In this document: positions 23,869 to 34,130 of the stretch, in pieces
Numbering within the stretch: the stretch's first letter is position 1
How the letters are laid out: the number at the start of each line of letters is the position of its first letter
Source of the DNA: Apodemus sylvaticus
Taxonomy: Eukaryota; Chordata; Mammalia; Rodentia; Muridae
Assembly: GCF_947179515.1 (NCBI RefSeq)
Contig: NC_067472.1
Span: 110,410,506 to 110,474,505 of the forward strand
Reading direction: 5' to 3'
Length of the DNA: 64,000 nt
The notes under the pieces: generated by a model
What the model saw: the letters and a program-made list of their open reading frames with translations, nothing else
The model's database searches: none
What the model was told of the DNA's origin: nothing
Position numbers and translations under genes: made by a program

Positions 23869-24559
23869 ATAACTTATTAATTCCCTTTCCTTAGAATAAC
23901 ATCCATGAGCATCATCATCATTATCATCAAAACCACTCCAGGTCCCTAAATAATTCCTTTTACTTATTTGTTTCCCATAATTCCATATGATGATTTTTGT
24001 TGTTGTTCCCTTCATTTCTCTTCATTTGTTTATTTTTTTTTCATTTTCACAGCTTCAATTTTAAGGTGACTTTCAAAGGTGGATTTTCTCTTTTAAACTA
24101 TTTCATACTCTAAAGTAGCTTTCAGCTAATTTTCATTGCATATTGATTCCTATTTGATTGGTCCTGGCTTCTCTTTCAGGTTTTAAATTCCACAGGTAAA
24201 AATCTGCTCAGTGATATCCCCAGTGCATAATTATGAAGCTGCATAATGATTTGTTGAATGAACAAGGATTAACAAACAGAAGAATAGGTAGAAGCTACTT
24301 GGTTGGATGTGTCCTACATCTTTGAAAGAATCTTAGCTATGGATAGCTTCCACACATGCCAGGAAGACTGGTCCTGGTTATAACCTTTAGGAAGAAGAAG
24401 GTGGTGGGAGTTGGAGAATGATAAAAGAAGACTGAAAATGAATGTGAAAAGAATATGCTGCATATGTGTTTGAAACTGTCAAAGATTAAATTACTTAATA
24501 AACAAATAAAAAATAAAACACATACAGGAACGGAGACCAAGAGGAATGTTTTTAAAGAG

Positions 24560-24775
24560 TAATGTGCGCCCTGAAATTTTGTGAAATGTTTTATTTCAAA
24601 ACTCTGTCACATTTGAGAAAATTGATGAGTAAATGTCCCTTACTAGGAGGCCAATAGGCTGCAGAGATTTGCATAATTATTTCAATTATCTAAAGAATTC
24701 TGTTGAGTAAATAAGTGATCATCTCTTCTGGAGCATTTAATCTGCTTAACCAAATTAACATTTCCCCCAACAGCT
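24560..24775. promoter_or_regulatory. Candidate conserved noncoding block, homeodomain-like words
   Basis: Unique AT-rich sequence with dense words of the TAATTA, ATTTGCAT and CAATTAT type (for example 24671-24690) and a CCAAT word (24650-24654). It is not in any recognised repeat. Low confidence without alignment. Confidence 0.25.
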
Positions 24776-24971
24776 TCTAAAAACAAAAATAAGGACTAAA
24801 AGAAAAAACAAGTTCATAGAAAAGTGAAAAGTTAGACAGGGAGGAAACTGAAATTGAAGAATAACCTGGGTGTAGGACAGGTTGACATCCAATCTTTTTT
24901 TTTTTTTTTTTAAGGAATAGTTTTGAGTGGTCAACACTAAAGAAAGTTGAATTTCATCAAAATGTAAATCC

Positions 24972-25135
24972 AGAGACTGGGTGTGGTAGTGCACACCCTT
25001 TAAACCCATCCACTGGAGGGAGGCAGAAGCTTTTGGGTTTCTTCCATTCTGGCTTTATCTACAAAGTAAATTCCAGAGCTGCCAGGACTACTATAGAGAC
25101 CAGTCTTAGGCAAACAGACAAACAAATAAACAAAC
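24972..25135 (+). mobile_element. Old B1-related SINE
   Basis: 'ctgggtgtggtagtgcacac' and the following 'cctttaaaccc' match the B1 head. The A-rich tail is 'caaacagacaaacaaataaa'. Diverged body. Confidence 0.75.
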
Positions 25136-26214
25136 CAGGTGCCTCAAGTCAGGTTTGGGGATGGAGTGAGAGAAAGAAAGTGTCTTTGACTTAGTAGATC
25201 AAGTTACACTAATATTTATTCATAAGCAACAATGAACAAGTAGAAACAGAAAGGGATCACATTCATTCGTACACACAGTCACCTCTGGTCTGGTAAGTGA
25301 GGTAGCTTAGTTCTGATGGAGGTGCAGACAAGGCCTGCAGTGTTTCCTCACTGTGCTTTGGATCCCTGGAGCTTTGGTCCAGTAATGGGGTGCCTGGAAT
25401 TGGTGGAGACTGGCTCCAGGAATGAGTCAGTCTCAACGCTAAGAGTCTCCATTAGAGCTCTCCGAATGAGCCCACACCTTAGCTGTTAGACCAGGGTTTT
25501 TAAGTCTCTTTCTGCCCAGGCCTGCAACATCACCTTATCTAACATTAGGCTTATCAATCTTCACACACACTCTGCAGATTTGGTCTTTATGGTATCTTTT
25601 TAGTCAATTAAAACTGAGGAGTTCACCTAGTCAGGGCATTTTCCTTATCACATTTCACACTCACACACTCTGGGCTGGGTTACATTTGTAATTTCTTTTA
25701 TATTGCTTACATTTGTTCCTTACACCAGGTTAATTTAGAAAGAAAGTTTTCTAGAAACTTTCAGCAATTGATTACCTGGGGAGTCTCAGAAACAACCTGA
25801 GGATGTTTAAGAATCAGTAGTTAGTTCAGTAGGAAGATGCTGTACATAGGAGAGTATCAGTTATGAGGAGGTACCTAACCACTCCTGAATCTTACTCAAC
25901 AGCTACACATATGTATGGAGCAGTGATTATTTGACCTTGTGTTCAAGCCTTCAATCTCCCTTTCAATGATCAATTACAACAAACCTCTTTTCAAATCCCA
26001 GGCAAACCATCGTCCCTAGAAATTGAGTAGGTTCTTACCACCTCCCACCATTTCTCTTCCTTATTGCTCTCAAATATTTTTACCCTTTAGATCAGCCTAA
26101 AGGTCCTGTCCCCAAGACTTTCCAGATCTCTCTCTCAAGACACATTCTGAGCCTTTTATCTTGTCCCTACAATTATGTTCTGACAACCTCACCTCTGGCC
26201 TAAATTAGATAATA
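25136..26214. other. Possible unclassified LTR-like repeat (about 25148-25800) and unique sequence
   Basis: 25180-25800 has the look of a reversed LTR ('tatttattcataagcaacaa' near the start, GC-balanced middle), but I cannot name a family and no second copy is in the window. Confidence 0.3.
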
Positions 26215-26620
26215 CCACATGTAAAATGACTTAGCAACCATGAGGCTTAATCTTGATAGGGAGCTGGATGGCATTTAGAATCACCATGGAAACAAGCCAC
26301 TTGACACATTTGTGGGACACATCTGTATTAGATTATTTGGAGTAGGAAGACCCACCCTAAATGTGGGTGGTGCCTTTCTGTGGACTGGAATCCTGGACTG
26401 AACATGAAAAACAATAACATCTTCTAGGCTGTGGCTCTATCTCTTTCCTTTCTGGAAATACCATGAGACCAGCTGCTTTAAGCTCCTTGCTGTCTTGAGA
26501 CTTCCTCACCATCATGGATTTGAATTGTGAAACAAACAAAACCTTGTTTCCTTGATTAGTATTTGGTGGGTATTTTGTCCCAAGGACAGGTAAAGTAACT
26601 AATAGAGACACACAGATTAC
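26215..26620 (-). mobile_element. Rodent medium-copy interspersed repeat (name not recalled)
   Basis: Recognised words are 'ggaagacccaccctaaatgt', then 'gggtggtgcctttctgtgga', 'gaccagctgctttaagctcc', and the end 'ggacaggtaaagtaact'. The same family appears diverged at 29690-30095 and 59860-60290. The strand label is arbitrary. Confidence 0.55.
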
Positions 26621-28222
26621 TTATCTCCCAACATCCCTCTCTGATTCAGGCTGTTGTGTATCTTTTTCTCTCTACACCTAGGAGACTACTGTACAAAAAG
26701 CAAATTGGTGAACAAGCACACCAGAAGTTAAGCTGAATTTACAAATCAGTATAACTCAGTACATTGAAACTATGTTATCAGATTTTATTTATTAATTTTC
26801 TTACACATTCCAAAAATGTATTGAGATATGATAAATGTCAAATGGTCTTTCTGAGAATAAACTAGAGAGACACTCTAAAAACAGGAAGCATCAGTATGCA
26901 GTACAGTGAGCCTTTATATTTGGGTGGATAATAAAACAGATTCTGATTGTTTTGGTCACCAACAGGATACATCATATGTTAAATAATCCTTTACAACCTA
27001 GTAAAATATAGGAGAACAGTTCTTTATAATTTTCCTTATATAAAGTGTAATGAAAACTTATCTTTCAAATGGATATAGGAAATTCAGAAGTTAGCATAAT
27101 GTATAAGGTTTTCAATATATTTTATGACAAATAAGTACCTGATCTTTATTGTGATCTTTGTCTGGTAATTACTAAAGATCAGTTTAGCTAGAAATAAGCC
27201 TACACAGAGACAAAGACTCATAATTTGTTGATAATGGGATACTTAGACATGTTCCCATAGCTTTCTTCCTTCTCTTTCCCTCTCTTTCCATCCTATTGTC
27301 TTCCTTTTTTCTTTTCATTTGTTTTTTTTTCATACAGATAATTAGGGAGTCATTCAATATTGGTATGCTTATTCATTGTTCTACTGAATGACTTTATAAA
27401 GCTCATTCAATAAGCTATCCTCCATTCTCATAACTATCTACTCATTTGATTTACATTTATTGGTAACAATTAGGCACAGTAATATCTAGTCAATTGTTTA
27501 TAGTTTACAGAATACCTTACTATCTATATTGAATGTGATTCTTACAAGAACACTTAATAACTGCTATTACTCTGTCCATTTTTTATAAGGAGCACTGACA
27601 TGATGTAAAATGAGGAACAGATAGGGGAGTCCACTCTGCATGCATAATGTACATGCTGACCAGAAGGGGCTGGAGATGGTTCTGACCGCACTTCCCATCC
27701 CTTCCCAGAATAATCCATTTTGAAATCTCAGCGCCATCTAGTGGTTATTTCAAACACACCTTTCAAGATGGCCCTTGGATAGTTCAATCAACATATCAAC
27801 ATCGTATGCCCTTTTGACATGCCTCCTTTGAGAGTTTTCTGCTGGTTGACAGAGCCTTTCAGTATGGAAAATGCACTACATCTACCCAGTCAAAGCCATT
27901 TGTCCTGATACATTATTTAACCCGAGCCAGTGGTTCTCTAGCAATTTAATGCTTAGGAAAGGTGGCAATGTAACCTGAAGAGGTCAAGTGTTCTTCAGAA
28001 GGACTATTGACACAATAGTAATGAAAGCATATCAGGTACTTACATGTGTAATTCAAACAATGACGCATAGCTTTCTAGGTATTTTTTAAGAAAAAGCACA
28101 CTTGAAGAAGTTCACACATAGATAGATAAAAATTGATGCGATCAATCATGATTTAATGGTTAGAAGGTTACTACTGTTTCTTATTCCATGGCTGTGCATA
28201 ATATGTTCAAATGAAATGTATG
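26621..28222. other. AT-rich unique sequence
   Basis: Weak MIR-like traces near 27505-27600. It otherwise holds only the CTCF-type motif listed separately. Confidence 0.4.
27731..27744 (-). promoter_or_regulatory. CTCF-type motif
   Basis: Reading the minus strand, the 14 bases CCACTAGATGGCGC match every position of the core CTCF consensus CCASYAGRKGGCRS. It lies in unique sequence and not in a B2 SINE. CTCF binds such sites to anchor chromatin loops, with the motif orientation setting loop direction. Occupancy cannot be judged from sequence. Confidence 0.55.
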
Positions 28223-28372
28223 TTTCTTCTTCTTCTTCTTCTTCTTCTTCTTCTTCTTCTTCTTCTTCTTCTTCTCCTCTTCCTCCTCCTCCTCCTTCTT
28301 CTTTTTCCTCCTTTTCCTCCTCCTCCTTCTTCTTTTTCCTCCTCCTCCTCCTCCTCTTCCTTCTCTTCTTCT
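28223..28372 (+). repeat. 150-bp polypyrimidine tract (TTC)n/(TCC)n
   Basis: Pyrimidine only throughout: (TTC)n, then mixed TCC and TTTTTC units. ORFs here are low-complexity artefacts. Confidence 0.97.
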
Positions 28373-28401
28373 ATGGTTTGTGTCTTTATTTTCTTGAAAT
28401 T

Positions 28402-28404
<3 letters not shown>

Positions 28405-28447
<43 letters not shown>
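28405..28447 (+). repeat. (CA)n microsatellite
   Basis: About 21 CA units, 33 bp after the polypyrimidine tract. Confidence 0.97.
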
Positions 28448-28449
<2 letters not shown>

Positions 28450-28929
28450 TTTACTGAAGTCAATACTGGTACCTCTTTCTCTAAGTTTTTAATGGTCTTT
28501 GATATTATCATTTGAATCTGGAATGTTATAGAAATATGTTAAAGGCTCGGTCCACAGTACTCTGATATTGGGATGTGGTAGAACTCTTAAGATGTGGGGT
28601 ACTTGTGAGAGTCTTTCAGAAATTGGGGCAGGCATTTCAAGGGACAGTAGAATGCCCCCCCACACACACACAGAGACTTGTTTTATTTGACATTTACTAC
28701 GTTGGGAATGATTTCTTCTACCATATGTTTCTGTTATAATATATTACCACAGGCCCAATGTCACAAGATGCCTCCTGAAGAACTATGAGCCCAAGTAACT
28801 ATTTTATCTTCATATGTTGATTTAGCACAGCTATTTTTTATAGTACTAGAAACCTGACAAATACAATACCTTTTAAGCTTCCCTATAAAATATTTTTATT
28901 GACATCTTATTACTTTAAAAGATAGTCAT

Positions 28930-29137
28930 TTATTTTATACATATGGGCATATTGCTTTTATGTATTTCTAAATACTATGTGTATGTCTGGTACCCACAGA
29001 AGCCTGAAGAGGGTGTTGGATTTCTTACACCTAGGATATAGATGGTTGTGAAGTGCCATATATGTATAGGGAATGAAACCTGAATCCTCTGTGAGAGCAG
29101 CTAAAGCGCCTTGCCACTGAGCCCTTCTCCAGCCCCA
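28930..29137 (-). mobile_element. B3-type SINE, minus
   Basis: 'cagaagcctgaagagggtgt', then 'gatggttgtgaagtgccata' and the end 'gagcccttctccagcccc' match reversed B3. Diverged. Confidence 0.8.
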
Positions 29138-29689
29138 TGTGATGTCATTTCTTATCATCTTTCTAAGGATACCTCTTATCCCTTTTCTTGGAGCACGTCA
29201 TTTAAAATTGATACATACTGGCTTGATATAAATTCTTTTTCCTCTATTAATTAAATGGCCTTTACCTACCTTAAATATTAATGGTTTCTCTCTGAAAAAT
29301 AAGTCTTGCGACCAACCTAGCATCTATGATATGGCCTCTGATACCTGGATACTCGATACTGCTTCTAGTAACCAAATGTCACAGTACAAAACTTAAGAAC
29401 ATTTTTAGAGTTATAAAAAAAAAAGATAAGAACTGTTGTATACTGAATTCTCTCACCTCTGTGCATCATAGAACTTAACAATGGATGCTATGCACTTAGC
29501 TGAAAGGAGGTGAGCCCAGTAGAGAATAGTCCCTGCCTTAGTTTTATGCAAAGCTGAATTTTGGATATAGGTGGGCCATACTGAAGTTCCACATGCTTTG
29601 ATCTGATGCTCAGCTCTGAGATATTGCCATTTGCCCAATGAGATGTTGAATTCCCAAAACAAGCATCTTTTCCCTGCCTGGGTAATTGT

Positions 29690-30095
29690 ACTGAGCCTGC
29701 TACCATCTTTATAGCATGTGCTGGAGATAACTGTGAAGAAGAAACATTGGTTGAAGACTAGCCTTCATCAGATTGGCCTGTAGGCAGGTCTTTGTGACAT
29801 TTTCTTGATCAATTATTGATATAGAAGAGACCATACCACTGTGATGGATGTCATCCTGGGCAGGTGGTCCTGGACGAGATGAGAAAGCAACTTAAGTGAG
29901 TCATAAGTCAAGTCAGTAAACAGTTTCCTCCATGGCTGTTCCTGCCTCTGTTCAAGCTTGAGTTCCTGCTCTGGTTTCCCTCAGTGATGGACTGGGAGTG
30001 AGATGTGTAAACCAAATAAACCCTTTCCAACTCCAGTTGTAAGTACCAGTGTATTATCACAGCAATGGAGAAGCAAACTAGGATACCACATTATG
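29690..30095 (+). mobile_element. Rodent medium-copy interspersed repeat (name not recalled)
   Basis: Words include 'atgtgtaaaccaaataaacc' and the adjoining 'ctttccaactcc', ending 'cacagcaatggagaagcaaa' and 'ctagga'. These are typical of the rodent repeat family with an 'aataaaccc' signal and a 'cacagcaa-agaaa-taacta' end. Confidence 0.6.
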
Positions 30096-32376
30096 TTCTT
30101 TATATTACACAAAACTCAAGTTTGATTTACCTATGCAAGGCATGACTGGAGGGTCCAGCATACCACTATGACATTGTCACTGTTGCCAATGTTTTGATCC
30201 TCAAAAGACTATTGGACCCAATGTGTAGATCTCATAGATTACTGTTGAATATATACAATAATAGGCAAAAATAAGTCCACAAATTATCAAGCAAATTCAG
30301 GAATGTATCCAGCCATTATATGAAATGACTCCATATTTTAATTTTTTCTTAACCATTTATTCAATTGGAATTCATAAAACACTTATGAAGTGTAACCTCC
30401 AGCCCATTGTTCTCAAAGAATAGCAGCCAGCACCCTAACCCACCTGCCTCCTGAAGAACAAGAACTGGATTCCAGCCTTCAGGGGAGGGGCTTGGCCTGC
30501 CTTTGTATCTTGGCAGAGATAGATTAAAGATGGAGAGTTGAACCAGAAGCCATGTTTTTCTCCATGTGTTTTCTCTTGCCACCCTGTCCAATTCCCATCT
30601 CTCCTTCCAGGGAACCTGCCATTAGAATGTAGCAGCTGAACTCTACAATGAAGCACCAATCTTTTTTGTTGTTCTTGCTGCCTTTGTCATTTGTTTTATC
30701 TTGTGTTGAGACAGAGCCTAACTTTATATTGAACACATGATTTATGAGTGCCAAGGTCACAGAGGTATATTCTTATGCCTGGTTGAAGATCAAATAGGAT
30801 TTTTGTTAATTAGCCAGAATTAATTGTGCAACATAATATTTTTTGTTAAGACATTTCAAATATCTTCATAATTTATTTTGTGCTAACTCCCCGATTACCC
30901 TCTCTTCTATTTTCCTAAGCAACAAGTTGCATCAGATTTGGAACATTATGTGAACACAGGGGCCAAGTCTACCAAAGGAGTATGAAGACAGCTAACTAAG
31001 ATGGGACATACTTGTCTTGTTAAATGCACAGCTCAGCTACCTACAAAATACAGTAACTGCTGATGTCTGTCCCAGGTAGTTAGTTAGAAGGAGAAATAGG
31101 ATAATAGAGCACTCTGAAATTGAAACCACAAAAAACAACAAAACAAAATAAAAAATACACCAAGCAACTATGGTGCAACCCCCAAATAAACAAAATCCTG
31201 GAACAGCTCTTAAAAAGTCAGAAACAATAAGACTGTTGTCATCTCTGTCTGGAGGAGTGACAGAGATGGATGGTTTCTTTTGACTGGCAGAGATAAGGAG
31301 ACATGATCCTGAATACATTCTTGGGTGATGTGTTCCCTTCCAGTGCTTAATCAGAAAGTATAAGGGAAGCTTTTAAAATAAATGACATTGAGAAAATACA
31401 ACATGAGATGGTGCTCACAGGGCTTTTCTAGCCTCAAATCACCTTCTCTTTCCTGCCAATCTGCATGCTACCTGTCTTATCTCTTACCCCCAATCTCAGT
31501 TATAAACGTGCACAAAACATTGAAACATATAAAATAAAATTTCACCTAGAGAATAGCATGTCTGAATCCATGGAACAGAGACAGGTTTGGGATTTGAACC
31601 TGTCTTCTTTACCAGGTCTCTCTAAGCCTTGTGTATGTGGCATAGCAGATTTGCCCAAAAAAGCTGATTTGGTTTGCAGAATAGGCCAGCCCTGGGCAGC
31701 TCCAGTGGAAAGTGGTAGACAGAATCCCCTCCTACTCACTCCATCAACCAGTTTCCAGATTACAGGACTGTGGACCACAGAAATGGAAAGGGAATGTGAA
31801 AACAGAGGCACATGCCCTATCCATAGCTGTGACACCAATGCCTGTCTTGAAGACCAGAGGAAAGCCAGCAGAGAGGACGTGACTGGAACTGATGGGATGT
31901 GCTTCAAGAAGTTGAATTCAGGAACAAAGACACTTCCCTACATGAGAGATTAAGACACTCAAATTGCTGTTTTCCTTTAAAGAATTCACCTCAAAATTCT
32001 CAGGAAATGGTGGTAGGGCATCTGGGATAATTTTAGATTATTTCTGGTTGGCTGAAAACCCTGTAGGTAGGAAGATAACAGACTAAGTAGTATCCAGTGG
32101 AATGACTTCCACAGGACCTAGTTCCACTCATACCTCAGTCAGAGACAGGGAGCTGACCTGTCTCTGCATTTGTCTCTGCTGCTCCACACAGTTCTCCATC
32201 CCCGGAGAAAGTCCTGGATGGGCCAGACATTCATTCATGTCTCTCACTTCAGGTTTGAGTTTTTACAGGATTATTGTTAAAGAGAATAATTTCATCCAGG
32301 CTTGTAGAAGAGATCAGTGAAAGAACACTTGTCTAGGATGAGCCAGGCTAGAACCACGCAGTCAAACAATACGCAG
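30096..32376. other. Unique sequence with one longer ORF
   Basis: Holds the 162-codon ORF at 31465-31953, listed separately. No repeats or RNA genes are recognised. Confidence 0.4.
31465..31953 (+). other. 162-codon ORF, probably not a gene
   Basis: The longest ORF outside the L1, Crb1-like and low-complexity regions. The product is Cys- and Ser-rich, with no signal peptide, domain or family that I recognise. The minus strand also carries a 121-codon ORF across the same DNA, which argues for a locally stop-poor stretch. No promoter, splice site or polyadenylation signal was noted. A chance ORF is most likely; a fragment of an unrecognised exon or repeat is the alternative. Confidence 0.15.
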
Positions 32377-32398
32377 GTGCGTGCGCACACGCACGCGT

Positions 32399-32437
<39 letters not shown>
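32377..32437 (+). repeat. Alternating GC/AC block plus (CA)n
   Basis: Alternating purine-pyrimidine with several CpGs (32377-32400), including the perfect 10-bp palindrome gcacgcgtgc (32391-32400), followed by (CA)n. Z-DNA type. Confidence 0.95.
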
Positions 32438-32814
32438 ACATTCATAACAAAATGATCAAATGACCAAATCTAACTCTGAGACTGTGTTAAAACAATGAGA
32501 TTAAAGGGGAAAAGTAGATAAAATCTTTTCTTTCAAGGAAAATACAACTAAGAGAATGAGATGTGGAAACTCTCCAGTTTATGTTAAGTCTGAGCAGGGT
32601 AGTATAGAAGGAAGGTTGGAGAAGATTGCCTTGTACAGGTTTGAGAACAGATTTCCAGACAGGAATGAAATAAGGTGGCAAGCCAGAGATCGTCTCTGTC
32701 ACCACACCTCCACATTTGCCTTCATTCCCTGCCTGCTGGCCTTATCCTGCCATGTTATCCTCTCTTCTAACATTAATTATGTGTCCATGTGTACACATGT
32801 ATTTTATTGACAGA

Positions 32815-32910
32815 TTTGATCGATGAGGCAACTAAGCCTCACTGACCTTCAGTGACTTGTTTATAACAATATTGAGGCCAGGGCTGGAGGCCAGAACATC
32901 TGATAGTAAA
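32815..32910 (-). mobile_element. MIR SINE fragment, minus
   Basis: 'gatgaggcaactaagcctca', then 'cttcagtgacttgtt' and 'gaggccagggctggaggcca' follow reversed MIR order. Confidence 0.65.
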
Positions 32911-34089
32911 TAAAGTCGTCTCCAGCACAACCGTCTATAGGCTATGTATTTGTTTGCATTTCATTTTCTTCTCGGAAATGATTGTCTGACCCTCTGCAAT
33001 CTGAAGGTCAATATTGCTAACTGCACAGAAGAAAGCAGCTCCATCCCGAAAATGTCACAAGCTGTGGGAGAGTGCTGATTCCAGGAGCCTTGTGTGGCTA
33101 GAAAATAAATCACCCAACAATCAGCACAATGTACTGGCTCTGGTGTTTTTTTCTATTGGTGAAGCAGAAGCTACTTCATTGTTTCAATGCCCAAGGTCCA
33201 CTGCATGCCAGAGACCTCCAGGTCCTGAGGACTATGCCACATCCTCTACCCTACATGGCTATTCAACTATCTTCCCTGTCTCTTTCTTCTCTTCCTGATG
33301 GGCAAGCTATTGCTCCACAGCCACAATCCTTTCCATACCAGGTCCTGGAAGATGTTTCTACATCCTTCTAGATCTTCTAGATTGGACAATATATTCTGTA
33401 TTAATTTTGCATGCCCATGGGCAGGACTATTAACCCACAGGACATAATGGTATATGGATGGTTTTATATTGAAGGAAAAAAAGACTTACATCTTAGAGCA
33501 AAATTGCAACATGAATGCAAATTTAACTTTTAAAATTCCACTAATATCAGCCATTTTAATCTGAGTGGGGGACTTCATGCACACAGATTAAAATCTCCCT
33601 GCTCTGTGACTGATGGCCACATAGTTCTTTTCTATGAGTTGCACTCTGGCTTGGCTTTTCTGTCATGTCTGCTTTTAACCTTGAAGCATTTCTCCCATTT
33701 CCTCTTCTGATACTGAGATATGCCAATTCTGTTAAATTCTTCTAACTACTGATAGCTTTTCTGTCCAGCTTTAAGAGCCAAACAGGTATTTTGGATGGAA
33801 ATGTGAATACACTCAGATAACAAATCCAGTTTACCTCTCCTTTCCAGACAAAACCTCTGCCAGACACTCTTACAGAAAAGAAGCAACTCAGAAAAACTGG
33901 ACACTTACAGATTTTTCTTGCCACTTCACTGTTAGTTGAATTAGTCTAGCACCACTACATTCAGGTACATGCTTGATGGATAGAAGTCTGAGCTTCACAA
34001 CCATGAGGACTGGGGAGTGATTCTGGTTCTACCACAGCTATCCTCAGTTCTTAATGAAAATCTATGCTAAAGACAAAAATACATGCATA
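32911..34089. other. Unique sequence
   Basis: ORFs at 33014-33298 and 33129-33371 overlap in different frames and have no recognisable similarity. Confidence 0.4.
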
Positions 34090-34130
34090 ACACACACACA
34101 CACTCACACACACTCACATACACACAAGCA
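34090..34130 (+). repeat. (CA)n with CT interruptions
   Basis: CA-rich imperfect microsatellite. Confidence 0.9.

Noticed and set aside
27660..27730. CpG island or promoter
   Set aside because: Only isolated CpGs; no GC-rich stretch long enough anywhere in the window outside repeats.
28156..28515. 119-codon Ser/Pro/Leu-rich ORF and its antisense Arg/Glu-rich ORF
   Set aside because: Low-complexity translation of (TTC)n/(TCC)n and (CA)n.
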